A stretch of 64,000 nt of DNA from Macrocystis pyrifera (Eukaryota > Sar > Phaeophyceae > Laminariales > Laminariaceae). Positions 52,041-64,000 of the stretch are shown one piece after another. The translations under genes were made by a program, and so were the position numbers. Location: NCBI GenBank assembly GCA_031763025.1, contig JASSKH010000014.1, forward strand, positions 6,890,633 through 6,954,632, given 5' to 3'. A model generated the notes under the pieces. It did no database searches and was not told where the DNA came from. It saw only the letters and a program-made list of their open reading frames with translations. Every line of letters starts with the position of its first letter. Within the stretch, counting starts at the first letter, position 1.

Positions 52041-54070
52041 GCATTTTTTAGAACTTATTATTTTGTTCGTTAGATAGAAATTGTGCAGTGGAATTTGTTT
52101 TGTGTATCGGGCGCAACTTAAATTGTTGTTCAATGTAAGGTTGTTGGATGACTTGCCGCTACTGTAGAGCTCTTCAAGGGAGGAAATGAGCCTTCAGAAA
52201 CCTCTCTCTGTGATCTTCATCTACAACTGTTCAGGGTGGGCTAATGTGATGGAGCGTCACTCTACAACTTGGTCTATATTTACGTATCTATATGCCGTAC
52301 TTCGTATAGGATCTGTGTTGATTCAGGATCCGTAGAAGACGTGACGTCACGCTTCTGACAGGCAGCACGACAGTCCAGAATAGAGGGTGCTGAATTCTTT
52401 CTGTAGGAGTTATAACCTCGTATAGGCTTTCCCTTCCGGCCATCAAATTTCTGAAGCTTGAGTCAAACGGCCAGAGTCATTTAAGCAGAATACCTTTATG
52501 AACTATTGGGAAAACCCCTGTTCTGAAGGGCCCCTTTTGTCGGGGACCCTTATGTCGCCGCTGTACGAAGGGGGTACAGGGTTAGTCTTGTCTTGTGTGT
52601 CGTGCTCTAGGCAGCTTGATGCTTTCAGAATCAGTTCGGTGTGTTTGTTTCGCGCTCTATCCAGCAGCTTCCTTTTTTTGAGGGGTTTGCGAACAGCCTG
52701 CAACGTCGGGGTATTTACACCCGAGCATTGCACTATATATATATATATATATATTTTTTTTTTCAGTTCTTGGCGAAAATTTGTAGTGTTGTACCCTCGC
52801 GTCGAAGGTGAATTCGTATGTAGTTTGGGATCAATGAGGCCTCTTGCTGCGACCAGCCGGAGACTCTTACCCAGGGTTACTACTCTCGCGTTAACTGTCT
52901 GTCTGGCAATCAACGCGGCGTCTCGTCGCGGAGAGTAGGTACCCCCGGCCACATAAACACAAACCAAACTGATGTCGTCGTCGACGGTACACCTCTCGCT
53001 ACCAACGATGGGCGGGCGGGATGGTCAGTTTTTTCCTAGCCCCTTTCTACTTTATCGTGCTGTTGTAGAGTTGCGATATCGTCCACGGGGTGATACTTAA
53101 TCGCTGTTTCCCACTGCGACCATGAGGCCTTCTCGAAAAGGGACGATCTACCCTACGGGTGTCCCCTCTTTTCTGTTTCAGACTACGGTTGTGACATCGC
53201 GTCGTAGGTGAATACGTATATAGTTTAGGATCAATGAGGCCTCTCTGCTGCGACACCCCTACTTGTTGGCCCTTCTCTTATCTCAACGTCGTCGCTCGTC
53301 TGACTCGTATCCTTTCTACGGGTTTCTTCTCTTTCTTACTGTCCACCAACCTCTAGCCAACTGTAGCTGATTAGGGGTTCTGCTTCCGTTGGTTGTCCCG
53401 TGGGAACGCCGTGTACTAGGTATGATTTTCCAAACCCCTCCGAAAATTACGTGGAAATCTACAGTATATCAAGCGGTGTTCGCGTCCCGATGCCACACAA
53501 TAAGCACCAGGCGCACAGTCAACACCAACAAGCGTACAACTACCATGCATGTACCTGATGCGTCTGAAAATACGTGCGTGATCGCAGCACCAAACAACGG
53601 TATTTTCGTGCCGTTCCCCCCCCCCCGTGTACTGTTTTCTTGGTACAAGCTTGGACGAGGAACTTACCGTATACCGGTAATTATTATGTTTGCCATGTAA
53701 TAATGTGCGGCTTGTACCAATCGCTGCTGTTCGTAGAAATGACCAAAGAGAAAAACTCGCAGCTCCAATGACAACATGAATGGATGCAAAAGCCGATACT
53801 ACCGTAGCAGTATACCTGGTATGTGCGTACGCGAGATGTTTAATAGCAACAACAGAAAAAAAAACGGGGTTTTTCGCGACCTAAAAAAAAAGCCTGTGCG
53901 GCTATCCGAACGGCCCCCTTCCTTACGTTCGGGCGCTGTTGTCAGGAACGGAGTGTATGCGCGTGTACGGTAACAATCGTCATGAACGCTGCTGGGGGCC
54001 GACATGACGAGCGACAACCCCATCAGCCCAACCAAACTATTAATAGAAGACGAGGTGGCTGGCTATACTA
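52041..54070. other. Intergenic; one direct repeat, no gene recognised
   Basis: TAGTTTGGGATCAATGAGGC (52819) recurs as TAGTTTAGGATCAATGAGGC (53221), with flanking GTCGAAGGTGAATTCGTATG / GTCGTAGGTGAATACGTATA. Frames on both strands are short and overlapping. TACCTGGTA lies at 53813. Confidence 0.5.
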
Positions 54071-54187
54071 TTAGTGCGGATCATAGTGAATAGGACCAAA
54101 AATATTGTTGGTAAAAATCATAAAATTATACCAGGTATGGGTTTTTGTGTTTACCGTAGGTCCTCTATTCACTATGGTCCCCCGTAA
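54071..54187. mobile_element. MITE family A with inserted bases
   Basis: TTAGTGCGGATCATAGTGAA at the left and ATGGTCCCCCGTAA at the right. Longer than usual (117 bp). A TACCAGGTA motif at 54129 sits in the middle where other copies lack it. Confidence 0.75.
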
Positions 54188-54449
54188 TACTAATGCTACA
54201 CTTCGGATGTGGGATATTATCTGGTACTTACTGTCACAAGCATACATCGACCATATCATGATCTGTCTACTGTTCAGATCATCTTAGATTGTTTATGTAT
54301 TTGCCGCGCATGGACTATGCTGTGCAAGAAGAGCCGGGTATACCTGGTATCAAAACTGATCCCGGCAAAACTTACGTGAGCGACGACTCAATCACGAGAC
54401 TCAATCAACTCAACTACAACAAGAAGAGAGGTGGCTTGGTTAACATACT

Positions 54450-54779
54450 TTTTTTTTCATTATTTTTTTTTCATTTTCACTTTCCACCCTATTCATTGGT
54501 AGGAGGTTTGACCCATAGCAATCTTCTGGACAAAAGCCGTGGTCAGTCACAGGTGTCGTCCCTTCTCCCCCCCAGGTTCGTGCCTCCACTTTTTATCGCG
54601 CATACTGAGGTTAGGGTTAGGGTTCAGCATTCCCACTGCTCGTCGATTTTCATCGAATGTTGGTATCTCACGCCCTCGCGTTTTTTTTTTCCGCATATCA
54701 ATACTCGGTGAAACTTGAACCCACGAAATTGATCTTATAAGTAGGCACGGGGACGACCTACCAAGCCACCGGGGACGCC
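54450..54779 (-). mobile_element. tRNA-derived SINE, copy 3
   Basis: The minus strand starts GGCGTCCCCGGTGGCTTGG, with B-box-like GGGTTCAAGTTTC, and body words CGATGAAAATCGACGAGCAG and GGAATGCTGAACCCTAACCC. It ends in an A-rich tail (T-rich 54448-54480 on plus). Confidence 0.7.
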
Positions 54780-54799
54780 TATATACCGTACGTACGTAG

Positions 54800-55150
54800 G
54801 TAGAGCGGTTTTGCCCGTGTCTAAAAGTTGCTACACGTGTGTATGTATCTGAAAATCTTCCCCCGTTGTTGTACCTGCCGGGTGGCTATCTCCAAGGGCT
54901 AATTGAAGCACTCCTCAGGTTCTCGGTGAGAGGTTCTTCGGTTCTCACTACGCGGGTCAGTTTCGCCACCTCCCTCATTCGCCTGCCACACCGCTTCACG
55001 AGGACCGCAGGAGGAGCCCCCCCCTTCTCCGCCGTCCAAAATCGGAAACACGATGATAAATAGTTTCCACACGGTACTACAGCAACCCGTCAGTCAGTGA
55101 AGGCCTGAAGGATTACCACATGCATTCATCCGCACGGTATAAACAACAGT
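54800..55150. other. Intergenic, no gene recognised
   Basis: Short frames only. Confidence 0.45.
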
Positions 55151-55440
55151 TCGAGGATGTATGTTGCGTAGGGTAGATATACCCGAGGTACTGGGGTACC
55201 AAAACCTGATTGATTTGGCCATACTCTGGTAGGTACCTGGGTACTCTGGTCATACTCGGGTAGGAACCCGGTTACTCCAAATCGTAGGTACCCAGATACT
55301 TCCGATTTTACTGGGGTAAGTACCCGGGTACTATGGTCACATGCTCGAGTGGGTACCCGGGTACTCCGGTCTGCTCGGGTATAAGTATCCCCGTGTTCCT
55401 CGATCATACTCGAGTAGGTACCCGGGTACTCCCAGAGAAA
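55150..55440. repeat. GGTACCCGGGTACTC satellite
   Basis: About eight units of roughly 31-36 bp with the palindromic core GGTACCCGGGTACT and linker GGTCATACTCGGGT. A related array is at 62930-63215. Confidence 0.85.
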
Positions 55441-55659
55441 GTACTCTACAAAAAAAACCCTTGAAGCCGTTTCACACGTCGGACAGATTACGATCTATCT
55501 ATCTACAGCTAGATCATTTACGGTAGATCCTAAAAAACCTGTCGTTATGATGTGTTGCGCAGGATCCGAAGAGTACAGATCCAACTCAGGAAACATTCCC
55601 TATCAATAGATCATGCAGCAATGAGGCGGCTCCCACCCGGCATGACAACATGATGAGCT

Positions 55660-55771
55660 ACGACGGGGATCCATAGTTAATAGGACCTATGGTATAAATA
55701 AAAACCGATATATTCACCTAGTTTTACTATTAATAACAGAATTTGGTCCCATTAACTATGGACCCCCGTAA
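55660..55771. mobile_element. MITE family A
   Basis: ACGACGGGGATCCATAGTTA at the left and ATGGACCCCCGTAA at the right. Confidence 0.8.
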
Positions 55772-55813
55772 TAGATCGTTCGGACCAGGAATACATCTCC
55801 CCTGACTGATCTA

Positions 55814-55918
55814 TTACGGAGGACCATAGTAAACAGGACCAAATATGGTTACTAAAACTAGGTAAATATACAGGCTTTTATGTATGACATAGGTCCTATT
55901 AACTATGGACCCCCGTAA
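55814..55918. mobile_element. MITE family A, opposite core orientation
   Basis: TTACGGAGGACCATAGTAAA at the left and ATGGACCCCCGTAA at the right. Only 42 bp from the previous copy; both neighbours abut TAGATC/GATCTA words. Confidence 0.85.
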
Positions 55919-55972
55919 TAGATCATCAATTGATCCGTAGATGATATGTCCGATGTGTGGCCTGTCAATTCC

Positions 55973-56388
<416 letters not shown>

Positions 56389-56500
56389 TTATTATGCTTG
56401 CTTGCCATCCGCCAACGTGTAGTGCTGCTCCAAAAAAGACTGAGGAACAGAGAGTGAAGAACTCTCCAGAACGAAAGCGCAGCAGTATCATACGACAAAA
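56389..56500 (-). repeat. (TAA)n-tailed repeat, 3' segment
   Basis: TGCTTGCTTGCCATCCGCCA, then GACTGAGGAACAGAGAGTGA, GAACTCTCCAGAACGAAAGC. It matches 4927-5015. Confidence 0.65.
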
Positions 56501-56596
56501 AATTAAACCGATGTGATGCATTATTAAACCTTCTTTGCCACTGCACCCACGTTTTCGTGGACAAAATACTTGGGGTCAGGTAACTTTGACAAATAT

Positions 56597-57060
56597 AGAC
56601 GGGGGGCATAGTAAACGGAACCCCCGATGGACCCACAAAATCCAGGGCACCTTCCTCGGGACGTTTTCCCGTGGGATTTATCCCGCGATTTATTATGCGG
56701 GGCTAGGGTTAATCCCGTGATAAAAAAGGGAAATCCCGTGCCCGGACTAACGCGTCCCGCACAAAAAGAGACCAAATACAACCCCCAACTAAACGTTTTT
56801 TGCACTTCGCTTGCGGACAGCTAGTACAGCTCCTCAAAATAACGAGCGAGATTGGGTCACGTCTCTCGTGAGGTGCGTGAAGGCGTCGCGGATGCACCAA
56901 CACCGCAGTCGAAGCCAGCCCGAAATCCTGCGGTCCCGTGATAGATGTGAAATCCCGTGCCCGCACCAAAAAGACACGTCCCGAACACATGATAAATATC
57001 CCGCGCCCGCGCCACGGAAAAGTGTAAATCCCGTTCTCGCGCAAACACGTCCCGCGGTGA
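56597..57060. repeat. MITE fragment and CCCGTG-rich degenerate repeat
   Basis: A MITE tip (GACGGGGGGCATAGTAAACG) lies at about 56597-56632. Then AAATCCCGTGCCCG..CACGTCCCG words recur at about 56729, 56949, 56995 and 57027, forming a loose repeat. Confidence 0.5.
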
Positions 57061-57732
57061 CCACATCCCATACAAACGAATAGTACCGCTCAGTCCCAGG
57101 GGTACTGATGAGGGCCGCGGGATATCGTCACGGACTCGAAAAGGCATCCCGAGAGTAATGCCCTGAAAAAATCAGTTATATTTCCATATGTTTACACAGC
57201 ATGCTTCTCATTACCACGTTCCCCGTGATACATACATAGTACCAGTAGGAATTTAATAGTATGAAGGGCGGGCGTGTCTTTATCGTCTCCAAAGAGCATG
57301 GGACGAGCGGAACTGAACGAGGCTGCTCGCGGTCATTATTGCCGTTCCTGTCCGAAAAAAACCTTGCTTGGATCCATGCAGAATCCTGTCGGCCTCGCCA
57401 GCCGAATCAGCACCAACGGTGTGTTTTGCACATACATGCCACGACACCACCAACACGCTTTTAGTCGCGCGCAACTTGGTGTCCACGTCCATCTTCGGTG
57501 TGTGTCCATCTACATCAAGCGAGACGCTGTTTGTTCCCCTTCGGTCGGGCCGTTGGGGTCCTCCCTAAGCGAGAAGGCAAAGGGGCGCACAACTTCTTCC
57601 TCTTCCAGGATAATATACCGTTTCTTCTCCGGCTGCACTGATTCGAATTGTTTTTCCTAACCAATCAGCTTCACCGATTCATGTGTGGCAAATAATATTC
57701 CATTCGGTTCGTTCTAAATGCTCTCTGGAACG
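57061..57732. other. Intergenic, coding not established
   Basis: Frames on both strands at 57274-57660 look protein-like in parts but have no recognised domain and contradict each other. Confidence 0.35.
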
Positions 57733-57960
57733 GGGGGGGGGGGGGGGGGGTAGGTATAGCAATCTGGGAGAAGGGATCTTTAGGGGTGTTTTTTGACTTA
57801 AAAATTGCGTAGCGCGGTCTGCACTTCGGAATCGTCGTCTGCAATTCAGAAATTTCCTGGTTCGATGCAAACGCGGCGCAGCCGCGTTTATGGCCAGTTT
57901 TGGCCCGTTTTGGCTGCGGTTTGGGGTCAGGGTTAGGGTTAGGGTCAGGGGTTGGGTCGG
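57733..57960. repeat. Poly-G run and short TTAGGG stretch
   Basis: An 18-nt-scale G run at 57733-57750, then GGTTAGGGTTAGGGTCAGGG at about 57929, an interstitial telomere-like fragment. Confidence 0.7.
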
Positions 57961-58054
57961 GTCTTCGCCCGTACCTTGATCCCAACAGGGACCAAAATAC
58001 CTGAACAGCCTACCAACCTAAAGATCCCTTCTCCCAGATTGCTAGGGGACCTCG

Positions 58055-58190
58055 GGGGGGGGGGTACTCATTATCATGCATGGCCGTAGTCATATGACCA
58101 TAGACCCTCGCATCCCTACAATGCCGGGACGGAGCACGTCGGGTTTTCACCGACCACGCAGACATTGCTCGCACCAAGCCAATGCTCTCT
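58055..58190 (+). repeat. Family C repeat, 5' part
   Basis: ATGCATGGCCGTAGTCATAT through CACCGACCACGCAGACATTG, then cut off by a GC-rich join and a G run. Confidence 0.7.
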
Positions 58191-58570
58191 GGGGGGGGGG
58201 GTTAAGACACGCCCTACGCCCTACAGCGGAAGTACAGGACACCTACCTGACAGTGAGCACATTCTGGAGAGAAAACGTAAGGATCGCCGGGCTGTAAGTA
58301 CAAAAACAGTGGTGATCCCTCTATATGGTGCCGGTTGAGTGGTGCCGGCTACCCCCTTTAGTGCCTGTTAATAAATCGCTCGACACGCAGGTGGGATTAA
58401 CCAGCGTGGCAGTCAGTGCGGAGGGATTAGTGCCGGTTCCCACTACTATAGTGCCCGTTTTGTTGGCTGGCGCATGCATACTGGCGCTACACGTAGACAG
58501 AGGTCATTACTGCATGAAGATCAAACGGTGCTTACATCTCCTTGCAGGGATTGCATGGTGCAGTATTGAT
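58191..58570. other. Intergenic, no gene recognised
   Basis: Repeated GTGCCGGTT / GTGCCTGTTA / GTGCCCGTTT words; nothing else. Confidence 0.45.
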
Positions 58571-58683
58571 ATAACGGGGGGGGGGGGCATAGTAAGTAGG
58601 ACCAAATATTGTTCGTAAAAATAGGCAATAATATAGGCTTTTGTGTGTAACATAGGGGTCCTATTTACTATGGCCCCCCGCAC
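58571..58683. mobile_element. MITE family A with expanded G tip
   Basis: The left tip is ATAACGG followed by a long G run, then CATAGTAAGTAGGACCAAAT. The right end reads TATGGCCCCCCGCAC. The tip G run grew to about 12. Confidence 0.75.
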
Positions 58684-58798
58684 TACAGTACGTAGAAATT
58701 CCCGCACAGACTGGATTTTTTTTGCATTGACGGGAAAGGCCAGAGTGTTCCACACTAACGTCAATATAATCGGTTCTTACGTAGCAGGTATCCCGTTC

Positions 58799-58801
<3 letters not shown>

Positions 58802-58858
<57 letters not shown>
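58802..58858. repeat. Poly-C tract, 57 nt
   Basis: The longest homopolymer in the window. Confidence 0.95.
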
Positions 58859-58863
<5 letters not shown>

Positions 58864-60006
58864 CGAGAAATGATACAAAGATGGCGATGGCTATAGGTAT
58901 ACCTGCTATGAAGAAGTACCGCGAACCGCGAGTTAAAGGAGGGAAGGTCCAATAATAAATAGTGAGACACCTGCTGATATAGTGAGTGTTCCTAAGATAG
59001 CTGTTTGCGCACTCTGGTTGGCTGAGGGGACTATTACGAGACGGCGGCTCGATCAACCTACTAAGAGTCTTTCCAAGCCACAGCATCCCGAGCCGGCGGA
59101 ATCAGCCGAAGAGTCTTTCCGAGCACAGCACCCACGCCGGTCGAATCGACCTAAGGCCTTACCCAGCACAGCATCCCACCACTTGATCACTGCCGTAGGG
59201 TTCGGGTTGCAGTTAGCGTTCGGGTCGCAAGGTCGACTTTAGGCGCCGAGAATAAAGCCTCCGTAAAGGTTTACTATCAAGAAGTGCCCACGCCTCAGAA
59301 GATCGCAGCCCCGAAACAATAAATAACACTGACCACGACCACACCACACGCAAAAAAATGTTCGGCAGACGCTTGCTTGCTCTTTCTTTCATTTCGTTTT
59401 TTTTTTTGCCGGCCTCACACAGCAAAATATCCAACAGGCAGGTGCTTTTTCTTCCATCCGCGCTATTTTTTTTCATTCGCGTTTGCTTTGTACGTGCAGG
59501 TAGTACCTGTTATGTACAAGGCTTCTGCGTCTGGTTTGCATTTTACTAGGAGGAAGGGTGAACTGCATGCACAGCCACCCGGCCTGCTTACCACCCTTCC
59601 TCTCCCACCTCCCTCTCGAACAAACACCCCCCGGGACTTTTTTCGAGCGAGCTAGGGCTCCTTGCGGGCTGTCCCTCAGGCGACCCGCCCCCCTCTTCTA
59701 TGACTACCTGCAGCCGCAGAATACAATGACTGCACTCGTCTTGGTTACCGGCGACAAACATGACAAAAAAATGCCCCCCCCCCCCCCCCCCCCATATCAT
59801 GCACCAACGGTATCATGGAAAATTCGTGTACATCAAAACAAACAATACCTGGTTCGTACTCGTGTACCTTGGTACGAGTTATTATGTACGTACCAGCTAC
59901 TAAGTTTACCCAACCATCAAAGCTAACATCAACTATTGCAAGCCGCACGCCGCGACCTCGCTCCACCCTTCGGGGTGCCTTGTCTCTCTCGTCAAGCCCG
60001 AATTCG
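58859..60006. other. Intergenic; short AGAGTCTTTCC direct repeat
   Basis: AAGAGTCTTTCCRAGCACAGCA-type phrases at 59063 and 59109; otherwise nothing recognised. Confidence 0.45.
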
Positions 60007-60045
<39 letters not shown>

Positions 60046-60480
60046 TATACCTCCCAACCTCACCCCCCTTCATGGCGAAGGGAGGGGGGGGGAGGGGGTG
60101 GGCGGGGCATCTGACCGTTATCGCGTTTGTCTACTCTCTGCGATTTTCGGCGAGAAGCCTTCGTTTCTTCCCCAAACAATCCACAACCCCAAACGTACAG
60201 AAAAAAGCCCGTCCCTTGACTCTCCCATCTCACGTCTCGAAGGAACAGCTTTCACCCTACACCGTAACCTCACGCCGCTCTATGTCCCAGAGCAAAACAT
60301 ATCTAACCCCCCCCCCCCCCCCCCCCCAGTCGGCGCCCCCCTCCACCCCTCCTCCCGCTACGCCTCCACTACCCCTCCCAACTATCCATTCTTTGCCGCA
60401 ACCGATTTCTGTAAGCATCCTCCTTCCCCCCCCCCTTCCCCCCCCCCTTCCCCCCCCTCTCCCTCCCTCCCTCCCCACAT
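60007..60480. repeat. Poly-C tracts and C-rich stretch
   Basis: C39 at 60007-60045, a further C run near 60310-60327, and CCCCCCTT units at 60425-60475. Pro-rich translations are artefacts. Confidence 0.85.
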
Positions 60481-60639
60481 TCTCAGTAAAATTCAAGTAA
60501 TAGTAGCGTACAAGGCTTGTGGGCGCACCACCCTGATGATTACGACGGATAGCCCCCTGCCGTTATCCCTGCCGCTGCTGCTACCGTAGAGCAGGATCGC
60601 CTATCGCAGCCTACCCGTCGCAAAACAATCCCATAACGG

Positions 60640-61030
60640 ACAGATCGCGATCTAGCATCACGATCTGCAGTAGATGACCGAAGATCACGATCTAGCACCA
60701 CATTTAGATCACGATCTAGGATCTAGATCACGATCTACGATCAAGATCACGATTTACGACCTACATCACGATCTATGACCTACCAGTACATCACGATCTG
60801 CGACCTAGATCACGATCTACGATCAACGTCACGATCTAGCAACACGATCTACAGTAATCACGACCAAGATCACGATCTAGGATCTAGATCACAATCTACG
60901 CCCTACATCACGATCTATGGCCTACATCACGATCCACGATCTAGATCACGATCTCCGACCAACAGTACGATCTACGATCGAGATCACGATCTAGAGCACC
61001 ATCAATACCACCATCTAGATCCTATATCTG
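60640..61030. repeat. AGATCACGATCTACGA satellite
   Basis: About 20 imperfect units of 18-20 bp around the near-palindrome AGATCACGATCT with CTACGACCT linkers. Confidence 0.88.
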
Positions 61031-61480
61031 CGGCTATGAGGTATCAGGTATTGTGCAAGAGCTGCATATAACACAATATCAATCCGCTCGGGAAACCTAA
61101 GTTGTCGCAGGAGGAGCTGTGCCAGCACAGCTCCCTCCTGGCGACCATGATCTACCTGGGGTGACCAAACCAGGGACCTGCTTTTCCCAAGATCGTCAAA
61201 TGGAGATCCGATCATAATCGCTCCGATGCGTGGCATACGTTCTAGGGCGGGCGAGGTTTATCCCACGCTCCAAACACTCCTCAAGTGAAAGGAAGAAGAA
61301 GCGACCCTGAAACAGGCGAGAGCCGACTCTAGCCTGAAAAAAAAAAAAAAAAAACGTGCTGTGTACCGGTTGGTGTCATGCCTTTGAAAAACCAAGCCAG
61401 GTCTACAGCAGCAGCTGTGGACTTACTGCTGCAACCTGGAAACACAAGAGCTGTGCCATGATACCGTACTTTTTTTTTCA
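61031..61480. other. Intergenic, no gene recognised
   Basis: Contains CAGCTCCTCCTGCG-type inverted words around GGAGGAGCTGTGCCAGCACA (about 61110) and an A18-type run near 61338. Confidence 0.45.
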
Positions 61481-62410
61481 ACAAAAAAAAAAAACAAAAA
61501 ACATGATCGTCTTAGCCTGAAAGCATCCGTGCTATCGTACTCCACAAAAGCAAACGACGGATCTGTAGCTCTAGCCTGCAATCGAGAAAGGGCCCGAGCT
61601 ATCGTACCCCAAAACGCAAAATAAGGAGCTCGGAACGAGCAAAGACGGATCAAACCAGCGGAAAACTACGTATATCGTTCTTCTAGCGTATCGTGCCCTT
61701 CAAATCGCAAGAATGCCTGCTTGTTCGAGCTTGAAAAGATCAGTGCTATCGGATCTAAATCAGCCCGGGACCTGGAAAAAAAGAGAAACATCCGTGTTAT
61801 CGTATATAGTACTCGTATCGTTCGTTCAAAAACGCAAAAAAAGACCTCCCCTCGATAGACAGAAAAATCCGTTGCTATCGTACCCCAGAGAAAAATAAAT
61901 CAAGACGGATGTCGCTAACAGACGGATGTCGCTAACATCCTGGAACCGAAACAAAAAATAAAAAATCCGTTCTATCTTATCGTGCTTCGAAAACCTAAAA
62001 ATCGTTCTAGCCTGAAAGTACTTTACCCTATCGTCCGGTAAAAAAAACCTCGAGTGTTTCGCTATTACAGATAATTGGGTGTAGCAGCGCTTGCCCACTC
62101 AGCACGATTTGTTGGTGTCCATTTTTCTCAAGTCTCGGCCACAAAAAGAGCCTTACTTTCCTACACTAAATCGTGAAGACGACCGAGAGCACTACGTAAA
62201 GCTAGGCTCGAAAGGTATCAGTGTTGCCTTCCTCCCTGACGCGGGAGGCCGTTCTAGCCTGAAAACGATCCGCGTTTTTAAATCTATGGAATGAGGCATA
62301 GTACTCCAAAAGCCAAAGGTCGTCTTCTATTAACAGCCTTGAAAAGATACGTGCTATTGTAAATGACACCATGCTTTCAATAAAGCAAGACGGTTTCTAG
62401 CCTGATAACA
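61481..62410. repeat. CTAGCCTGAAA..GTGCTATCGTA tandem repeat
   Basis: About ten diverged units of roughly 60-95 bp with words TAGCCTGAAA, ATCCGTGCTATCGTA, CCAAAAACGCAAAAAAAGAC. GACGGATGTCGCTAACA is duplicated in tandem at about 61904-61937. Confidence 0.75.
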
Positions 62411-62929
62411 TCACCAGCGACACCACAGCTCAGCATGCTGCGCGTATATGCCCACGGGCCAAAAAAGCCTCCATACAATGTATCGGTCTGCGCGGTCGAA
62501 CCACATCCGGTCTGCTACGCTTGAGGATGGGGACCACTTCCGCCCTGCACACCAAGAGGAACAAAAAGTCTCAGCAAAGAAAAAAAAAAACCGGCTAAAA
62601 GTCGCCCCAGACTCGGTATTCAACCGCCTCCGCACGTACATCTCGAGTCGCCCTCACTGAACAAAAACTGCAAAACAAAATCCTTCAAAATGTTTCTCGT
62701 GTCGCCCTCGACTAAAAGAAATCAAAGCGCGTCCACATACATTGAAACCCACGAATACATACATATCATATACCAAAATATATAAATATATAAATGTACA
62801 CCACCAACACCAACACAACCCCCCTCGCTCGCCCTCCGAGCATGCGAATTGCCGCAAACACGCACACTTCGACATCTGCAGCAAGGGCATCTCCAAAGGT
62901 TATGGTTAGTAGGCTCTGTACTCCCCGGT
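62411..62929. other. Intergenic, no gene recognised
   Basis: Short frames without domains. Confidence 0.45.
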
Positions 62930-63215
62930 ATTACCCACAGATACACTCGGCATGTACCCGGGTCTCGCCACCATAGTCAGGTCTCGGTACTTGGGTACCC
63001 CAGAATAGATACCCCACGAAGCATCCCCTAATGCACAGCTGGTACGTTCAGTAGGGGTATATATACCCGTCATGTACCCGGGTACTTACCCGGGCATCGC
63101 CAACATATACTACCCGGGTACTTGCCCAGGCATCGCCAACATATACTCGGCACGTACCCGGGTATATACCCGGGTATTGCCGGCGTAATCAGATTTGGGT
63201 ACCCGGGTAGCCCAG
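62930..63215. repeat. GTACCCGGGTA satellite, second array
   Basis: Units of about 40 bp with GTACCCGGGTAYTTACCCGG and CATCGCCAACATATACTC, related in core to 55150-55440. Confidence 0.8.
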
Positions 63216-64000
63216 AGTATGTGTGTAGCCTGCCAAGCACCCCTTTTGCACAGCTGCCATGAAAACACTACCGTACCATTATGGTATACTAATATATATA
63301 ATATTATATATATATATATATATCTGCCGTACTTACGCAATCATGTCGGGCCTGCAGCGTACAAAGGAGTCGAGGTATTTGTTCCCCAACGTCTCGTGAT
63401 GAAACGTCAAAGAACCCCCCCGCCCCCAAAAAAAAGAAATGACCCCCCTTAAGAACCGACCGTGAAAATAAGAAAATGGGAAAAACAAAAAAGGGATAGT
63501 GAGGAATTCGTCGATGCCAGCCGTTGCGGAAAACCAGCACCAACCTCGAAAGAGGGAGGGTAGGGGGGAGACAAAAAACAAAAAACGCAACTACCCGGCA
63601 ACTACAAAAAAAAACGTGTTTTTATTGAAAACGAGGGGGGAACCAGAACCAGCCAGAGCCAACAACCAGAACAAAAAACAAAACCCAGACACGCACACGC
63701 AGTCAAGGCCGTACTATTATCCACGTGAGACAACTTAAAACAGCAAGACGGGAACGGGATAAAAAACAAGCACCACGAGGGGGGAGAAAATCATGACTAA
63801 AACCGGCCAACAAAAAAAAAAACAAAAAACAAACGACTTTATCACCAAACGCAGCAACGGGCGGCACCTTAAAAGACTGGAACGACGCGCCGATCACAAA
63901 AAGTCCGGGAGAGAAAAATGAAAACAGGGCACCGTCCAAAAAGCAAAATCTCAACAACGACAAAAAAAAATGCCCCCAAGACTTCACGCGCCGAAAGAAA
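63216..64000. other. A-rich end of window, no gene recognised
   Basis: An (AT)n run at about 63290-63323, then A/C-rich sequence with many AAAAAACA words. Reading frames are lysine- or phenylalanine-rich artefacts. Confidence 0.5.

Noticed and set aside
57274-57660. Protein-like frames on both strands (e.g. minus MDVDTKLRATKSVLVVSWHV)
   Set aside because: I considered a copia-type remnant, but no catalytic or zinc-knuckle motif is visible and the frames conflict.

Overview
The window is nuclear DNA of a eukaryote. Evidence: spliced genes with GT..AG introns whose phases agree between exons, a coilin gene (a nuclear Cajal-body protein), tRNA-derived SINE-like repeats, many inverted-repeat transposons, long microsatellites and very long poly-G/poly-C tracts. 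There are no operons and no prokaryotic signals. Gene style (huge introns, Ser/Ala/Gly-rich proteins, TTAGGG-type interstitial motifs, a Mutator transposase preceded by an OTU protease domain) would suit a stramenopile alga such as a brown alga. That assignment is inference, not proof.

Layout. 0-13.9 kb is mostly dispersed repeats: a 105-bp TA-flanked MITE family, a (TAA)n-tailed retroelement-like family, an unclassified 400-bp family and a SINE. It also holds the first two exons of a small membrane protein (minus strand, 1579-2170), a decayed retroelement coding fragment (10.28-11.06 kb) and a hAT-like 440-bp element (12.87-13.31 kb). 14.0-22.07 kb is a three-exon coilin gene on the minus strand. 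Its introns hold tandem repeats, CTG repeats and family C copies. Its reading frame is broken at several homopolymers, three of them exactly 7 nt long.

22.2-29.2 kb is the most notable object: a 6977-bp Mutator-like element (MULE) with about 82-bp terminal inverted repeats and a perfect 9-bp target duplication CTATTTTTA. It carries an intron-containing gene with an OTU cysteine-protease segment, a MULE (DDE) transposase segment and a SWIM zinc finger. It landed about 140 bp upstream of the coilin start codon. An internal deletion has removed the end of the OTU domain and the start of the DDE domain.

31.2-50.7 kb is a plus-strand gene of at least eight exons encoding a protein with two canonical EF-hands and a Ser/Gln/Pro-rich tail. 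A roughly 9.4-kb intronic interval in it contains a 4.1-kb satellite of a diverged 37-bp unit built on GATCGTTGAACGATC, plus a Harbinger-like element with TAA target duplication. 50.7-64 kb has no gene I can defend: it holds more MITEs, a SINE, a 416-bp (TTA)n array, three further satellites with palindromic cores, and poly-C tracts up to 57 nt.

Limits. Exon joins rest on splice dinucleotides, phase and family resemblance only. Family names rest on motifs recognised by eye, with no database search behind them.
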